A model generated the notes under the pieces. That model saw only the letters and a program-made list of their open reading frames with translations, made no database searches and had not been told where the DNA came from. Made by a program: the position numbers and the translations under genes. A stretch of DNA of 34,438 nt from an uncultured Rhodospirillales bacterium. Its GTDB lineage: Bacteria; Pseudomonadota; Alphaproteobacteria; Acetobacterales; Acetobacteraceae. The stretch lies in NCBI GenBank assembly GCA_903927465.1, contig CAIYMY010000198.1, forward strand, positions 1-34,438, read 5' to 3'. Shown piece after piece: positions 7,198-16,195 of this stretch. The first letter of the stretch is position 1. Each line of letters begins with the position of its first letter.

Positions 7198-7920
7198 ATG
7201 GCAGGTCATTCCCACGCGAGCAACGTCGCGGCCCGCAAGGAGGCCCAGGGTGCGAAGAAGGCGCAGGCCTTTGGTAAGCTTGTTCGTGAAATTAGTGTCT
7301 CGGTCAAAATCGGCATGCCAGATCCGGCGGCCAATCCGCGGCTGCGTGCTGCCATCAAGGCAGCGCTGACCGCGAATATGACGCGCGACACGATAGACCG
7401 CGCCATCAAGCGCGCGGTGACCGCCGGTCAGGGCGAGGATTACGAGGAGGTGCGCTATGAAGGCTATGGCCCGCATGGCATTGCCGTCATTGCCGAAGCG
7501 CTGACCGATAATCGCAACCGCACCGGTGGTGATTTACGGTCCATGTTCGCCAAGAATGGCGGCGCACTAGGGGAGACAAACTCGGTCGCCTTCCAATTCG
7601 AACGCAAGGGCGTGCTGCGCTATAAGCCTGATGTGGCCTCAGCCGATACCATACAGGAAGCCGCGATTGAAGCCGGCGCCGAGGATGTGGAAAGCACCGA
7701 AGACGGCCATGAAATCTCCACCAGTGTTGAGGATTTCGCCGCGGTGCGTGATGCGCTGGAAGCGCGCTTTGGTACGGCGGAAGCGGCCAAGCTTGAATGG
7801 TGGTCTACCAATGACATCAAGCTTGACGAAGAACGCGCCAAGGATGTGATGAAGCTGCTCGATCTTCTGGATGATCACGATGACATCCAGAATATCTACG
7901 CGAATCTTGAGGTGGAATAG
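7198..7920 (+). CDS. yebC: YebC/PmpR/TACO1 family protein
   Basis: A 240-residue YebC family protein, a class of DNA-binding regulators and, as found more recently, translation factors that help ribosomes through polyproline stretches. Typical blocks are MAGHS at the N-terminus, [47 protein letters not shown] and [19 protein letters not shown]. The N-terminal segment [16 protein letters not shown] differs from the usual H-x-K-x-x-N-x-x-x-RK-x-x-QDAK. The start has a strong ribosome-binding site, AAGGAGAG, 8 nt away. In many proteobacteria ruvC follows; here a PaaI-type thioesterase follows 9 bp later. Confidence 0.93.
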   Translation: MAGHSHASNVAARKEAQGAKKAQAFGKLVREISVSVKIGMPDPAANPRLRAAIKAALTANMTRDTIDRAIKRAVTAGQGEDYEEVRYEGYGPHGIAVIAEALTDNRNRTGGDLRSMFAKNGGALGETNSVAFQFERKGVLRYKPDVASADTIQEAAIEAGAEDVESTEDGHEISTSVEDFAAVRDALEARFGTAEAAKLEWWSTNDIKLDEERAKDVMKLLDLLDDHDDIQNIYANLEVE

Positions 7921-7929
7921 GGCTGGCAC

Positions 7930-8373
7930 GTGACTGACGCTGCCGCCATGGAAGCGCGCCTGCGCAGCAGCTTCGCCAAACAGGGGCTGATGCGGCTTTT
8001 CGGCGCGGAGATGACGCGCATCGCACCGGGGCAGGTAGAGATCAGCCTTGCGCCGAAGCCCGAGCTTTCGCAGCAGCATGGTTTTGTGCATGGCGGTGCG
8101 TTGACCGCCATTGCCGATAGTGCGGCGGGCTATGCCGCGCTCAGCCTCATGCCTGCCAATAGCGGCGTGCTGACGACAGAGATGAAAATCAATTTTCTGG
8201 CGCCTGCCGCAGGTGATCATATCATCGCGCGCGGCAAGGTGCTGAAAGCCGGGCGCACGCTAAGCCTGGTGCAGACGGAAATCTTCGCCGTCACCGCCGG
8301 TCAGGAAAGGCTGATTGCCTTCCTGACCGCCACCTTCATGACCATCGAAAATCGCGATGGCATCGAAGATTAA
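7930..8373 (+). CDS. PaaI-family hotdog thioesterase
   Basis: A 147-residue hotdog-fold protein. The conserved catalytic region reads QQHGFVHGGALTAIADSAAGYAA (about 40-62), with the HGG signature and a following Asp, followed by TTEMKINFLAPA and GKVLKAGRTLSLVQTEIFA. Such enzymes hydrolyse acyl-CoA thioesters, often of phenylacetyl, benzoyl or short-chain type, in the cytosol. The GTG start lies 9 bp after the yebC stop; an internal ATG at 7948 is an alternative. The gene is convergent with prpE, whose end is only 6 bp away. A shared role with the propionyl-CoA synthetase is not implied by the orientation. Confidence 0.88.
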   Translation: MTDAAAMEARLRSSFAKQGLMRLFGAEMTRIAPGQVEISLAPKPELSQQHGFVHGGALTAIADSAAGYAALSLMPANSGVLTTEMKINFLAPAAGDHIIARGKVLKAGRTLSLVQTEIFAVTAGQERLIAFLTATFMTIENRDGIED

Positions 8374-8379
8374 AGCAAG

Positions 8380-10275
8380 TTACTTCATCGCCCCTTTCAG
8401 CACGATGGTGATCTCATCCAAGATCGCCGGATCATCAATGGTGGGCGGCACGGTATAGGGCTCTGCATCGGCGATTTTGCGCATGGTGGCGCGCAAGATT
8501 TTACCGCTGCGGGTTTTCGGTAGCCTTGCTACGACCTTCGCATCCTTGAAGGCGGCAACAGGCCCAATCTTCTCACGCACCAGCCCAATCAATTCCCGCG
8601 CCAGTATTTCTTCCGGTTTGTTCACACCAGATTTCAGCACCACCAGCCCCAGCGGCACTTGCCCCTTCAGCGTATCGCGCACACCAACCACGGCGCATTC
8701 CGCGACATCCGGATGCGCCGCCAAAACTTCCTCCATGGCGCCTGTCGAAAGCCTATGCCCCGCGACGTTGATGATGTCATCCGTCCGGCTCATCACCGAG
8801 ACATAGCCTTCTGCATCAATCATCCCGGCATCGGCAGTGCTGTAATGCCCGGCGAAATGCGAGAGGTAGGCTTCCTTGAAGCGTTCATCCGCATTGTAGA
8901 GTGTGGGCAGCGCCGAGGGCGGCAAAGGCAGCTTCACCGCCAGGCTGCCAATCTGCCCGCGCGGGACTGGCTGACCTGCCTCATCCAGCACCACCACATC
9001 ATAGCCAGGTGCGGGTTTGCCGCCGGAACCGGCGCGGGTTGGGAAAAGCCCCAGGCCACGGAAATTGCCGGTGATGGTCCAGCCAGTTTCTGTCTGCCAC
9101 CAATGATCTATCACGGGTTTTTGCAGCAGGCGTTCAGACCAGATGATGGTATCGGGGTCACAACGCTCGCCGGCCAAATAGAGCGCCTCAAGCTTCGACA
9201 AATCGTATTTCTTCAGGAAAACGCCTTCCGGGTCTTCCTTCTTGATGGCGCGAATGGCGGTGGGTGCCGTGAACAAAAGCTTCACGCCATGATCCGCGCA
9301 AACGCGCCAGAAGGTGCCGGGATCGGGCGTGCCGACAGGCTTGCCTTCAAACAATACCGTGGTGCAGCCGGCGAGCAGCGGTGCATAGACAATATAGGAA
9401 TGCCCCACCACCCAGCCGACATCGGAAGCCGCCCAATACACATCACCGGGCTTCATGCCATAGACCAGTTCCATGGAATGATGCAGCGCCACCGCATGCC
9501 CGCCATTGTCGCGCAAGATCCCCTTTGGCTGACCCGTGGTGCCTGATGTGTACAGGATATAAAGCGGATCAGTGGCGGCGACGGATACGCAGGCATGCGG
9601 CGCGGCGGCAGCTTCGGCCACCAGCAAATCCTCATCTCGGCCAGGGATTAAATCACAAGGCGCTTGCGGGCGTTGTAGGATCAACACGGATGATGGCTTA
9701 TGCGGGGAAAGCGCAATCGCTTCATCGATCAGCGGCTTGTATTTCACCACGCGCCCCGGCTCCAACCCGCAAGACGCGCTGATGATGGCCTTGGGCTTGG
9801 CATCGGCAATGCGGGAAGCCAATTCGGCGGCGGCAAAGCCACCAAACACCACCGAATGTACGGCGCCGAGGCGCGCTGCTGCCAGCATGGCAATCGCCGC
9901 TTCCGGCACCATGGGCATATAGATCACCACCCGGTCGCCCTTGCCGATACCGCGCGCGGCCAAGGCACCCGCTAGCTTCGCCACGCGGTTTTGCAATTCG
10001 GCATAGGTGATGCGCTGAATTTGCCCGGTCATGGGGCTGTCATAGATGATCGCATCCTGTTGCCCGCGCCCGGCGGCAACGTGCCGATCCACGGCGTTGT
10101 GGCAGGTATTCAAAGCCGCATCGGGAAACCAGCGGCCATAAACACCCATCGAGGCATCAAAGATGCGCTGCGGCGCGCGGTCCCAGTCAATGCCCCGCGC
10201 TGCTTCCGTCCAATAGGCTTCCGGAGCGCGCCGCCAGCGCGCATGGGTCGCGTCATAAAGGCTGGTTTCTGGCAT
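8380..10275 (-). CDS. prpE: Propionyl-CoA synthetase (PrpE)
   Basis: A 631-residue acyl-adenylate-forming enzyme. The PrpE-type N-terminus is clear: NTCHNAVDRHVAAGRG, AIIYDSPMTGQ and ITYAEL. The AMP-binding core has YTSGTTGQPKGI and the substrate-region WWQTETGWTI. The C-terminal domain has GHRLSTGAMEEVLA and the catalytic lysine in TRSGKILRATMRKIAD. The enzyme converts propionate (or acetate, less well) plus CoA and ATP to the acyl-CoA, feeding the methylcitrate or methylmalonyl route. It is distinguished from acetyl-CoA synthetase by the DSPMTG and AVDRHV blocks and by a shorter length. A ribosome-binding site (GGGGGTGAG) precedes the ATG. It lies downstream of the MFS carrier on the same strand, but a terminator separates them. 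Confidence 0.92.
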   Translation of the reverse strand: MPETSLYDATHARWRRAPEAYWTEAARGIDWDRAPQRIFDASMGVYGRWFPDAALNTCHNAVDRHVAAGRGQQDAIIYDSPMTGQIQRITYAELQNRVAKLAGALAARGIGKGDRVVIYMPMVPEAAIAMLAAARLGAVHSVVFGGFAAAELASRIADAKPKAIISASCGLEPGRVVKYKPLIDEAIALSPHKPSSVLILQRPQAPCDLIPGRDEDLLVAEAAAAPHACVSVAATDPLYILYTSGTTGQPKGILRDNGGHAVALHHSMELVYGMKPGDVYWAASDVGWVVGHSYIVYAPLLAGCTTVLFEGKPVGTPDPGTFWRVCADHGVKLLFTAPTAIRAIKKEDPEGVFLKKYDLSKLEALYLAGERCDPDTIIWSERLLQKPVIDHWWQTETGWTITGNFRGLGLFPTRAGSGGKPAPGYDVVVLDEAGQPVPRGQIGSLAVKLPLPPSALPTLYNADERFKEAYLSHFAGHYSTADAGMIDAEGYVSVMSRTDDIINVAGHRLSTGAMEEVLAAHPDVAECAVVGVRDTLKGQVPLGLVVLKSGVNKPEEILARELIGLVREKIGPVAAFKDAKVVARLPKTRSGKILRATMRKIADAEPYTVPPTIDDPAILDEITIVLKGAMK

Positions 10276-10350
10276 GGCTCACCCCCATCGGATTTTGATA
10301 CAGCCTGTATCCATTGGACGAAGCAGGCAAGAACGTCTCTTTCTCTGCGC

Positions 10351-10386
10351 AAAAGAAAAGGGCGGCCCCGGAATCCGGCGCCGCCC
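10351..10386 (-). terminator. Rho-independent terminator of the MFS carrier gene
   Basis: On the minus strand, GGGCGGC (complement of 10380-10386) pairs with GCCGCCC (complement of 10360-10366), with an inner CCGG repeat in the loop. TTTTCTTTT follows (complement of 10351-10359). It sits 38 bp after the stop of the carrier gene and before prpE, so it should separate the two transcripts and leave prpE its own promoter. Confidence 0.8.
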
Positions 10387-10423
10387 CCTTATGATATCTT
10401 GCAGTAGCGTGGGCTAAGGCAAG

Positions 10424-12100
10424 CTACTTGCTGTCTTCCGCGTAGATGTCGCGGTCCTTGGTTTCCGGCACGAAGAAGGTGCCAATCACCACCGTCATCA
10501 AGGCGATGACGATCGGATACCAAAGCCCGTAATAGACATCCCCCGTCTGCGCGATCATGGCGAAGCTGGTGGCCGGCAGCAGCCCACCGAACCAGCCATT
10601 GCCAATGTGATAGGGCAGCGACATGGACGTATAGCGAATGCGCGTTGGGAAAAGCTCCACCAGCGCCGCCGCGATTGGCCCATAAACCATGGTCACATAG
10701 ATCACGAGCAGCGTGAGCACCCCAATCAACACCGCCGGCTGTTCGCGGAAAATGTCGAAAGGCGAGGACATTTTCACGACCGATGGGTTGGACGCCGCTG
10801 GATAGCCCGCCGTCGTCAGTGCCGCGGCCAAATCCCGCGCGAAGGTCGGGCTATTGCCCATGATCGGCTGCTGGCCCTGAATATGCACAGCGGCAACTGT
10901 GCCCGCGGGGGCAGCTTCGACACTGTAATTCACCGAAGCGCGCGCCAGCGCGGCCTTGGCAATGTCGCAAGGTGCGGTGAAGCGCGCCGTACCTGTTGGG
11001 TTGAACTGGAAGGAACAGCCCGCTGTATCCGTCACCACCCGCACCGCAATGGTCTGGTGCGCCTTGTGCAGATCAGGATTGGCTTCCGCGCTCATCAGCT
11101 TGAACAGCGGGAAATAGGTCAGCGCCGCGATCAGACAGCCGCCCAGGATGATCGGCTTGCGACCAATCTTGTCCGACAACCAGCCGAACAGCACGAAGCC
11201 GCCAGAACCCAGCAACAGCGACCAGGCAATCAGCATGTTCGTGGTGAAGCTATCCACCTTCAGCACCTGGCCCAGGAAGAACAACGCATAGAATTGGCCC
11301 GTATACCAGACCACCGCCTGACCAGCGACCAGGCCGAGCAGCGCAAACAGCGCCACCTTCGCGTTCTTCCATTGGAAGAAGGCTTCGGAAATCGGCGCCT
11401 TGGAATGCTTGCCTTCCGACTTCATCTTTTGGAAGGCCGGGCTTTCTTCCATCTGCAAGCGGATCCAGACGGAAATGCCAAGCAGCACAATGGAAAGTAG
11501 GAAGGGTATGCGCCAGCCCCAGGCCTTAAAGGCATCCGGGCCGACGGCCAGCTGCGTGAACAGGATCACCAGCAGCGACAGGAACAGACCCGCCGTCGCG
11601 GTGATCTGAATGAAGCTGGTGTAAAAGCCGCGCCGCCCATGCGGGGCGTGTTCGGCAACATAGGTCGCCGCCCCGCCATATTCACCACCCAGGGCCAAGC
11701 CTTGCAGCAGGCGCAGAATGATCAGAATGACCGGGGCCATAATGCCGATCTGGTCCGATGTGGGCAGGATGCCGACCACGAAGGTGGAAGCGCCCATGAT
11801 CAGGATGGTGATCAGGAAGGTATATTTCCGCCCGACCAGATCGCCCAGCCGGCCAAAGAATAGGGCGCCAAAGGGGCGCACCAGGAAGCCGGCGGCAAAG
11901 GCGATCAGCGCAAAGATATTGCGCGTGGTTTCGGGGTATTGGCTGAAGAAGTTCGCGCCGATAACGGCCGCGAGTGACCCGTAAAGGTAGAAATCATACC
12001 ATTCGAAAACGGTACCCAGGGAGGAGGCAAGGATGACCTTCCTCTCTTCACGGGTCATTGGCCGCGGCTCAGCCACGCCGCCTGCTGATGTTGCACTCAT
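10424..12100 (-). CDS. MFS metabolite:H+ symporter with a large periplasmic insert
   Basis: A 558-residue carrier of the MHS (metabolite:H+ symporter, ProP/KgtP-like) branch of the major facilitator superfamily, in the inner membrane. The family signatures are ASSLGTVFEWYDFYLYG (helix 1), LVRPFGALFFGRLGDLVGRK, RLLQGLALGGEYGGA and LFGWLSDKIGRKP. Between helix 9 (about 316-336) and helix 10 (about 455-475) there is an extra stretch of about 115 residues with two cysteines (Cys362, Cys378), on the predicted periplasmic side. Usual MHS carriers are about 430 residues. Several starts are possible (12178, 12127, 12100); I chose 12100 because AAGGAAGG lies 8 nt upstream, but GGAGG before 12127 is also good. 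The substrate is unknown; propionate or another organic acid is suggested only by the neighbouring prpE. Confidence 0.88.
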   Translation of the reverse strand: MSATSAGGVAEPRPMTREERKVILASSLGTVFEWYDFYLYGSLAAVIGANFFSQYPETTRNIFALIAFAAGFLVRPFGALFFGRLGDLVGRKYTFLITILIMGASTFVVGILPTSDQIGIMAPVILIILRLLQGLALGGEYGGAATYVAEHAPHGRRGFYTSFIQITATAGLFLSLLVILFTQLAVGPDAFKAWGWRIPFLLSIVLLGISVWIRLQMEESPAFQKMKSEGKHSKAPISEAFFQWKNAKVALFALLGLVAGQAVVWYTGQFYALFFLGQVLKVDSFTTNMLIAWSLLLGSGGFVLFGWLSDKIGRKPIILGGCLIAALTYFPLFKLMSAEANPDLHKAHQTIAVRVVTDTAGCSFQFNPTGTARFTAPCDIAKAALARASVNYSVEAAPAGTVAAVHIQGQQPIMGNSPTFARDLAAALTTAGYPAASNPSVVKMSSPFDIFREQPAVLIGVLTLLVIYVTMVYGPIAAALVELFPTRIRYTSMSLPYHIGNGWFGGLLPATSFAMIAQTGDVYYGLWYPIVIALMTVVIGTFFVPETKDRDIYAEDSK

Positions 12101-12994
12101 AACCGACGCCTTCCTTTCTTCGTTCATTGTCGGCCTCCGACAGCCTGATTTGGCGTGTTGGTGTGCCGGGACGTTCATCCCATCCGGGCGAAGGCGGCCG
12201 ACATGCTCAGCAAGGGTCGGAACCGCGCCGCAAGGGCCGGGACGCGCGTGATGCTTGGTAATTCAGAGTTTCGCAACTAAAAATTAAGCCGAGAATCCAA
12301 AATACCGTAAATTTTCGATCATGTTACAAAAAAGCCATAAAATTAAGACGCCAAGTGTCATTCAGTGATGACATACGAACGAGTAAATTTCCTGAAAGCC
12401 TAGCGCTAAAAACACCCTCAAAAGATAAGGGGGCACCGTAGCGCTGGCCAGCCTTGCCGCGAAAGCCTGCTTTTCCCGCCTCGGGCGACACTTCCTTGGC
12501 CATGAAGGCCGCCCGCATGGCGACAAGGCTCTTCAGCAAAAGCGGCTCCTTCCCTGGACGGAAGGGGCAATCCTCAAATACGGCGCCAACCTGTGAGGCT
12601 TTCGTCAAACTGAAAATCCATCAGAACATCATAGGTCAGCGGATCGCGAGCCTGGCGGATTGAATCAAGAACTGGCAGGTCTTGTCACCCTATGGGGTGC
12701 TGCGGATCAATACCGTGGACGTCAACTGCAATGGCTTCCAGGACTGGAATGAATTCCAAATTCAGGCTGAACTGGTGGTCTTGGCCAAACCGAAAATGGC
12801 AGGCCTGCCTTACCTGATCGCGGGTCTTGTGGCCGCTCTGTCCACCGGCAAGGCCAGCCGAGCGTTTGGCCGGGTTCAGTTGCAGCAGGCTTTTGTTGAC
12901 AGGCAAACCTGCCGTTAACACTTTTCCCGCGTAACGTCGCCATACTGTTTTCAGTCGCAAAGCCATTCCGCCAAACTGCGGGAATTACATCCTC
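12101..12994. other. Gene-poor intergenic stretch with possible gene remnants
   Basis: I see no convincing gene in about 0.9 kb between the divergent MFS and TPR genes. 12250-12420 is markedly AT-rich and probably holds the carrier's promoter. Short frames at 12324-12608 (minus, 94 codons) and 12454-12663 (plus) look unlike any family I know. On the minus strand a frame from 12966 runs to about 12588, broken by a single TGA at 12685-12687. After that stop it reads QDLPVLDSIRQARDPLTYDV and onward with good codon use, which could be a decayed gene. No terminal inverted repeats or transposase motifs were found. The last 100 bp hold the palindrome described separately. Confidence 0.5.
12895..12919 (+). 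promoter_or_regulatory. Near-palindrome overlapping a TTGACA -35 box upstream of the TPR gene
   Basis: GTTGAC-A-GGCA (12895-12905) and TGCC-GTTAAC (12910-12919) are inverted copies with one mismatch and one bulged base, around AACC. The left arm contains a perfect TTGACA (12896-12901). A -10 box at the right distance is poor (CACTTT, 12919-12924). The site is about 75 bp before the start of the TPR gene, so it could be an operator covering the promoter. Confidence 0.35.
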
Positions 12995-14854
12995 ATGAAG
13001 AAACAGCTCAGGACCAGCGCCCCACAATTTGCCGAAGCGGTTGCTTTGCTGAGGCGGGGTGATGTCGCGGGGGCTGAAGCGATGTGTCTTGCCATTCTTA
13101 AGCGCTATCCGAATCATTTCGACGCGCTGCATCTTTCCGGCTTGGCTGCCATACAGGCAGGACGCCTTGATGATGGCATAAGCCGTCTGACCCAAGCGGT
13201 CACAATAGCACCAAAGAATGCTGATCTTCACGCCAATCTTGCTCTTGCACTGATGAGCCGGGGTCGCGATGAGGATGCGGCGAAAAGTTTTGAACGTGCC
13301 CTAGCATTGGATCCTCACGCGATCGATGCTGGACATAATTACGGGACGCTTCTTCTAAAAATTGGTCGCTATGCGGATGCCATTATAGCCTTTGATCGTG
13401 TCATCGCCCGGAAGGCTGATCATGCGGATGCGCATCATCAACGCGGCCGCGCCCTTGCGGAACTGGATAGGCTGGAAGAAGCGTATAGCGCGCATGAAAA
13501 GGCGCATCTTCTGCAGCCGAATTCACCTGATTATCTTGCGAGTATGGCAGCAGCGCTTTGCCTGCTGAAACGACATGCAGAAGCCCTGCCATTCATCCAA
13601 AAGGCACTTGAGATCAGGCCGGGGTTTGAACTGGCCCTTTTGTGCCGGGTGGACGCGCTGCGCGGGCTTGGTCGCTTGCAGGATAGCCTGGCCGCCGCCG
13701 AGGAAGTGATCGCCGCCAACCCTCAATCGCTTCAAGGCCAAATCTGGCGAAATACGATACTGATGCGGCTGGGTCAAACGGAACGCGCCCTGCAAATGTC
13801 GCCCGCGTCACGGAACATTGCCCCTGATGATCCAGTGACCTACATCAATCACGGCTTCATCCTTGCCGCCCTGAACCGCTTTGAAGAAGCGCTGATTTTC
13901 TATGACCGGGCATTGAAGCTGAAGCCTGACCATCCCGAAGCACATCACAATCGCGCCTTTGCCCTGCTGACACTCGGGCGCTTTGAAGAAGGCTGGCTTT
14001 CTTACGAATATCGCAATCTTCGTCATAAAACATTGGCAGCGCGCAAATATACCAAGCCTCTTTGGTGGGGCAAGCAGCCGCTCAAGGATCAACGGCTTTT
14101 CGTTTATCCTGAGCAAGGGTTCGGCGATACCATTCAGTTCGCGCGCTACGCCATGCTTGCCGCTAACGCCGGGGCGCGTGTTGCGCTTTCAGTGCAAAAT
14201 CCGCTGCGCCGGGTCTTCAAGGATTTTCACCCTGGCGTGACAGTCATCGGTCATAATGAAGCGCCGACCGAATTTGATTTGCACTGCCCGCTTCTCAGCC
14301 TGCCGCTTGCCTTCGGTACCCGGCTTGAAACCATTCCGGCCTGGCCGCAAGGCTATCTCAAGGCGCCAGCAGAAGACGTGGCACGCTGGGCGCAACGCCT
14401 GCCCGCAGGCCGCCGGCGTATCGGGCTGGTCTGGAGCGGCAGCACGATCCACACCAATGACGCCAATCGATCCTTGGCACTGGAAAGGCTTTCGCCGTTG
14501 TTCCAATCTGGTGATGCCTGGGTGTCATTGCAGAAGGAGGTGCGGGAATCAGATCAACCCGCGCTGCAAGCTTCTGGCCTATTCGATCTGACCGCGGAGC
14601 TTGGTGATTTCGCCGATACGGCGGCGCTGATTTCCGCGCTTGATCTGGTGATTACGGTGGATACTTCGGTCGTGCATCTGGCGGCTGCACTTGGCAAGCC
14701 TGTCTGGCTGATGGTGCCTTTTTCGCCGGATTTTCGTTGGTTGTTGAAACGCGAAGACTCCCCCTGGTATCCCAGTCTGCGCCTGTTTCGCCAGCAGCGC
14801 TTAGGCGATTGGGAAGGGGTTATTGCGCGGATCGGTGCGGCGCTTCAGCCGTGA
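12995..14854 (+). CDS. TPR protein with glycosyltransferase-like C-terminal domain
   Basis: A 619-residue protein. Residues 1 to about 340 hold a series of tetratricopeptide repeats recognisable by the A-x-x-x-x-P spacing, e.g. DALHLSGLAAIQAGRLDDG, AFDRVIARKADHADAHHQRG and ALIFYDRALKLKPDHPEAHH. From about 360 a Rossmann-type region resembles glycosyltransferase family 9/41 folds: YPEQGFGDTIQFARYA, RRIGLVWSGSTIHTND, WVSLQKEV and DLVITVDTSVVHLAAALGKPVWLM. Proteins of this architecture are common in alphaproteobacteria and may glycosylate proteins or surface sugars. There is no signal peptide, so it is cytosolic. It stands alone between a gene-poor gap and a terminator hairpin. Donor and acceptor are unknown. 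Confidence 0.88.
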   Translation: MKKQLRTSAPQFAEAVALLRRGDVAGAEAMCLAILKRYPNHFDALHLSGLAAIQAGRLDDGISRLTQAVTIAPKNADLHANLALALMSRGRDEDAAKSFERALALDPHAIDAGHNYGTLLLKIGRYADAIIAFDRVIARKADHADAHHQRGRALAELDRLEEAYSAHEKAHLLQPNSPDYLASMAAALCLLKRHAEALPFIQKALEIRPGFELALLCRVDALRGLGRLQDSLAAAEEVIAANPQSLQGQIWRNTILMRLGQTERALQMSPASRNIAPDDPVTYINHGFILAALNRFEEALIFYDRALKLKPDHPEAHHNRAFALLTLGRFEEGWLSYEYRNLRHKTLAARKYTKPLWWGKQPLKDQRLFVYPEQGFGDTIQFARYAMLAANAGARVALSVQNPLRRVFKDFHPGVTVIGHNEAPTEFDLHCPLLSLPLAFGTRLETIPAWPQGYLKAPAEDVARWAQRLPAGRRRIGLVWSGSTIHTNDANRSLALERLSPLFQSGDAWVSLQKEVRESDQPALQASGLFDLTAELGDFADTAALISALDLVITVDTSVVHLAAALGKPVWLMVPFSPDFRWLLKREDSPWYPSLRLFRQQRLGDWEGVIARIGAALQP

Positions 14855-14860
14855 TGGCGC

Positions 14861-14904
14861 TTAGTGCGGCTCCCGTTCACGTCCGTTCACCGGACACGCA
14901 CTAA
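14861..14904. terminator. Bidirectional stem-loop between the TPR and Bug genes
   Basis: TTAGTGCG (14861-14868) and CGCACTAA (14897-14904) form an 8-bp outer stem. Inside it GTCCG (14881-14885) and CGGAC (14891-14895) form a second stem. It lies 6 bp after the TPR stop and 38 bp from the convergent Bug gene's end, so it can serve both. CCTTTGTTT follows on the plus side. Confidence 0.65.
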
Positions 14905-14941
14905 ACCTTTGTTTGGTCGCATGTCCCGAGACACCAGGTGC

Positions 14942-15940
14942 TTACTGTACGCGGATGGCGGCTTCGCGAATGATCGGTGTCCAGCGGTCAATCTCACCTT
15001 GGATATGTAGTGCGAAAGCCTCGGGCGTTCCGCCGACGACCAAAGCGCCTTGCTGGCGTCGCAGGGTTTCTACAATCTCCGGCTGCGCCAGGATTGTATT
15101 GAAGGTAGCATTTGCCTTGGCAATGATATCACTGGGCAGTCCCGCAGGCCCGACCAGCCCATACCAAAGTGATCCCGCGACACCCGGCACCGTTTCACTG
15201 AGCGTTGGCACTTCCGGCAGCCCGGCAAAGCGATTAGGCGTGCTGACAGCAATCACGCGCACCGTACCAGCCTGCAAGAAGGGCGCGGCGGAGGAGATGG
15301 AGGTAACGGTAAGGTCGACCTCTCCCTTCGCGACCGCGGCCACCATATCGGCGCCGCTGCGATAGACAACATGCAGCATCTCCATGCCGCCACCAGCCCG
15401 GCGTTGCAGCAATTCCATGGTCAGGTGGCTAATATGGCCGGCGCCCACGCTGCCAAAGCTGAAACTGCCCGGCTTTGCCTTCGCAGCCGCCAGGATGCCG
15501 GCAACATCCCTTTCTGCAAGCGTGCTGCGCGCTACCAGAATAAGCGGCATATCCGCCAGGAAAATGATGGGCGTGAAGGCACGCCGTGGATCATAGGGCA
15601 GGTCGCGATAAAGCTCATGCGCCAGCGCACCTGATGCCAATTCGCCCATCAATAAGGTGCTGCCATCTGGGCGCGCCTGCGCCACATGCGCAGCACCAAT
15701 GGTGCCGCCCGCACCGGGGCGATTATCCACGATGATGTTCTGCCCATTGCTGAGCGGGGGAAAATGCGGCGCCAGGATGCGGATCAGGATGTCTATTGCC
15801 CCGCCTGGCCCGAAGGGGACCACCACGCGCACCGGCCTGTCTGGCCAGGTTGCGGCCTGGGCTTGGGCGTGGCGCCCTGGCGCCAAAAGGCTCAGGGTAA
15901 GTGCTGTCCCTTGGAAGGCGACCGAACGGCGGCTCAGCAT
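14942..15940 (-). CDS. Bug-family (TctC-like) tripartite tricarboxylate transporter binding protein
   Basis: A 332-residue periplasmic solute-binding protein. It starts with a Tat-like/Sec signal (MLSRRSVAFQGTALTLSLLA, cleavage probably after HAQAQA near residue 29). The mature protein begins WPDRPVRVVVPFGPGGAIDI, the typical Bug start, followed by the ligand-loop RPGAGGTIGAAHVAQARPDG. Further Bug blocks are PLILVARSTL, FGSVGAGHISHL and VAKGEVDLTVTS. Such proteins bind carboxylates and deliver them to TctAB carriers, or act as sensors; no tctA/tctB is present here, as is common for the expanded Bug families. AAGGAAA precedes the ATG. The ligand is unknown. Confidence 0.93.
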   Translation of the reverse strand: MLSRRSVAFQGTALTLSLLAPGRHAQAQAATWPDRPVRVVVPFGPGGAIDILIRILAPHFPPLSNGQNIIVDNRPGAGGTIGAAHVAQARPDGSTLLMGELASGALAHELYRDLPYDPRRAFTPIIFLADMPLILVARSTLAERDVAGILAAAKAKPGSFSFGSVGAGHISHLTMELLQRRAGGGMEMLHVVYRSGADMVAAVAKGEVDLTVTSISSAAPFLQAGTVRVIAVSTPNRFAGLPEVPTLSETVPGVAGSLWYGLVGPAGLPSDIIAKANATFNTILAQPEIVETLRRQQGALVVGGTPEAFALHIQGEIDRWTPIIREAAIRVQ

Positions 15941-16195
15941 GGCGTTTCCTTATTTATCGGCGTTTGGGGCCGTTGCGCCACAAGGGTGCTGAATAATTGC
16001 CGCTGCCGCAAGAACTGGGAGCATTTTCAGGCCAAATCGATTCACGGGCTGGATGCTGGCCGGGGGCGCTGCCCATTGGCGCCCCTCGGTTGGAAGTGCT
16101 TGCCTATGCAAATTAAATTAACTACATGTCATTTTAAAGTAACCTAAATTTGTCTGGGAAGCCGTTGGGTGCGTATTCAAACAGGGAGACAAAGG

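Noticed and set aside
10607-11500. A 297-codon plus-strand frame opposite the MFS carrier, and a similar one at 8659-9546 opposite prpE
   Set aside because: Both are antisense to motif-rich genes and have Arg/His/Gln-rich low-complexity sequence.
12324-12663. An insertion sequence or phage remnant in the gap before the TPR gene
   Set aside because: No terminal inverted repeats, target duplication or transposase/integrase motif could be found by eye.
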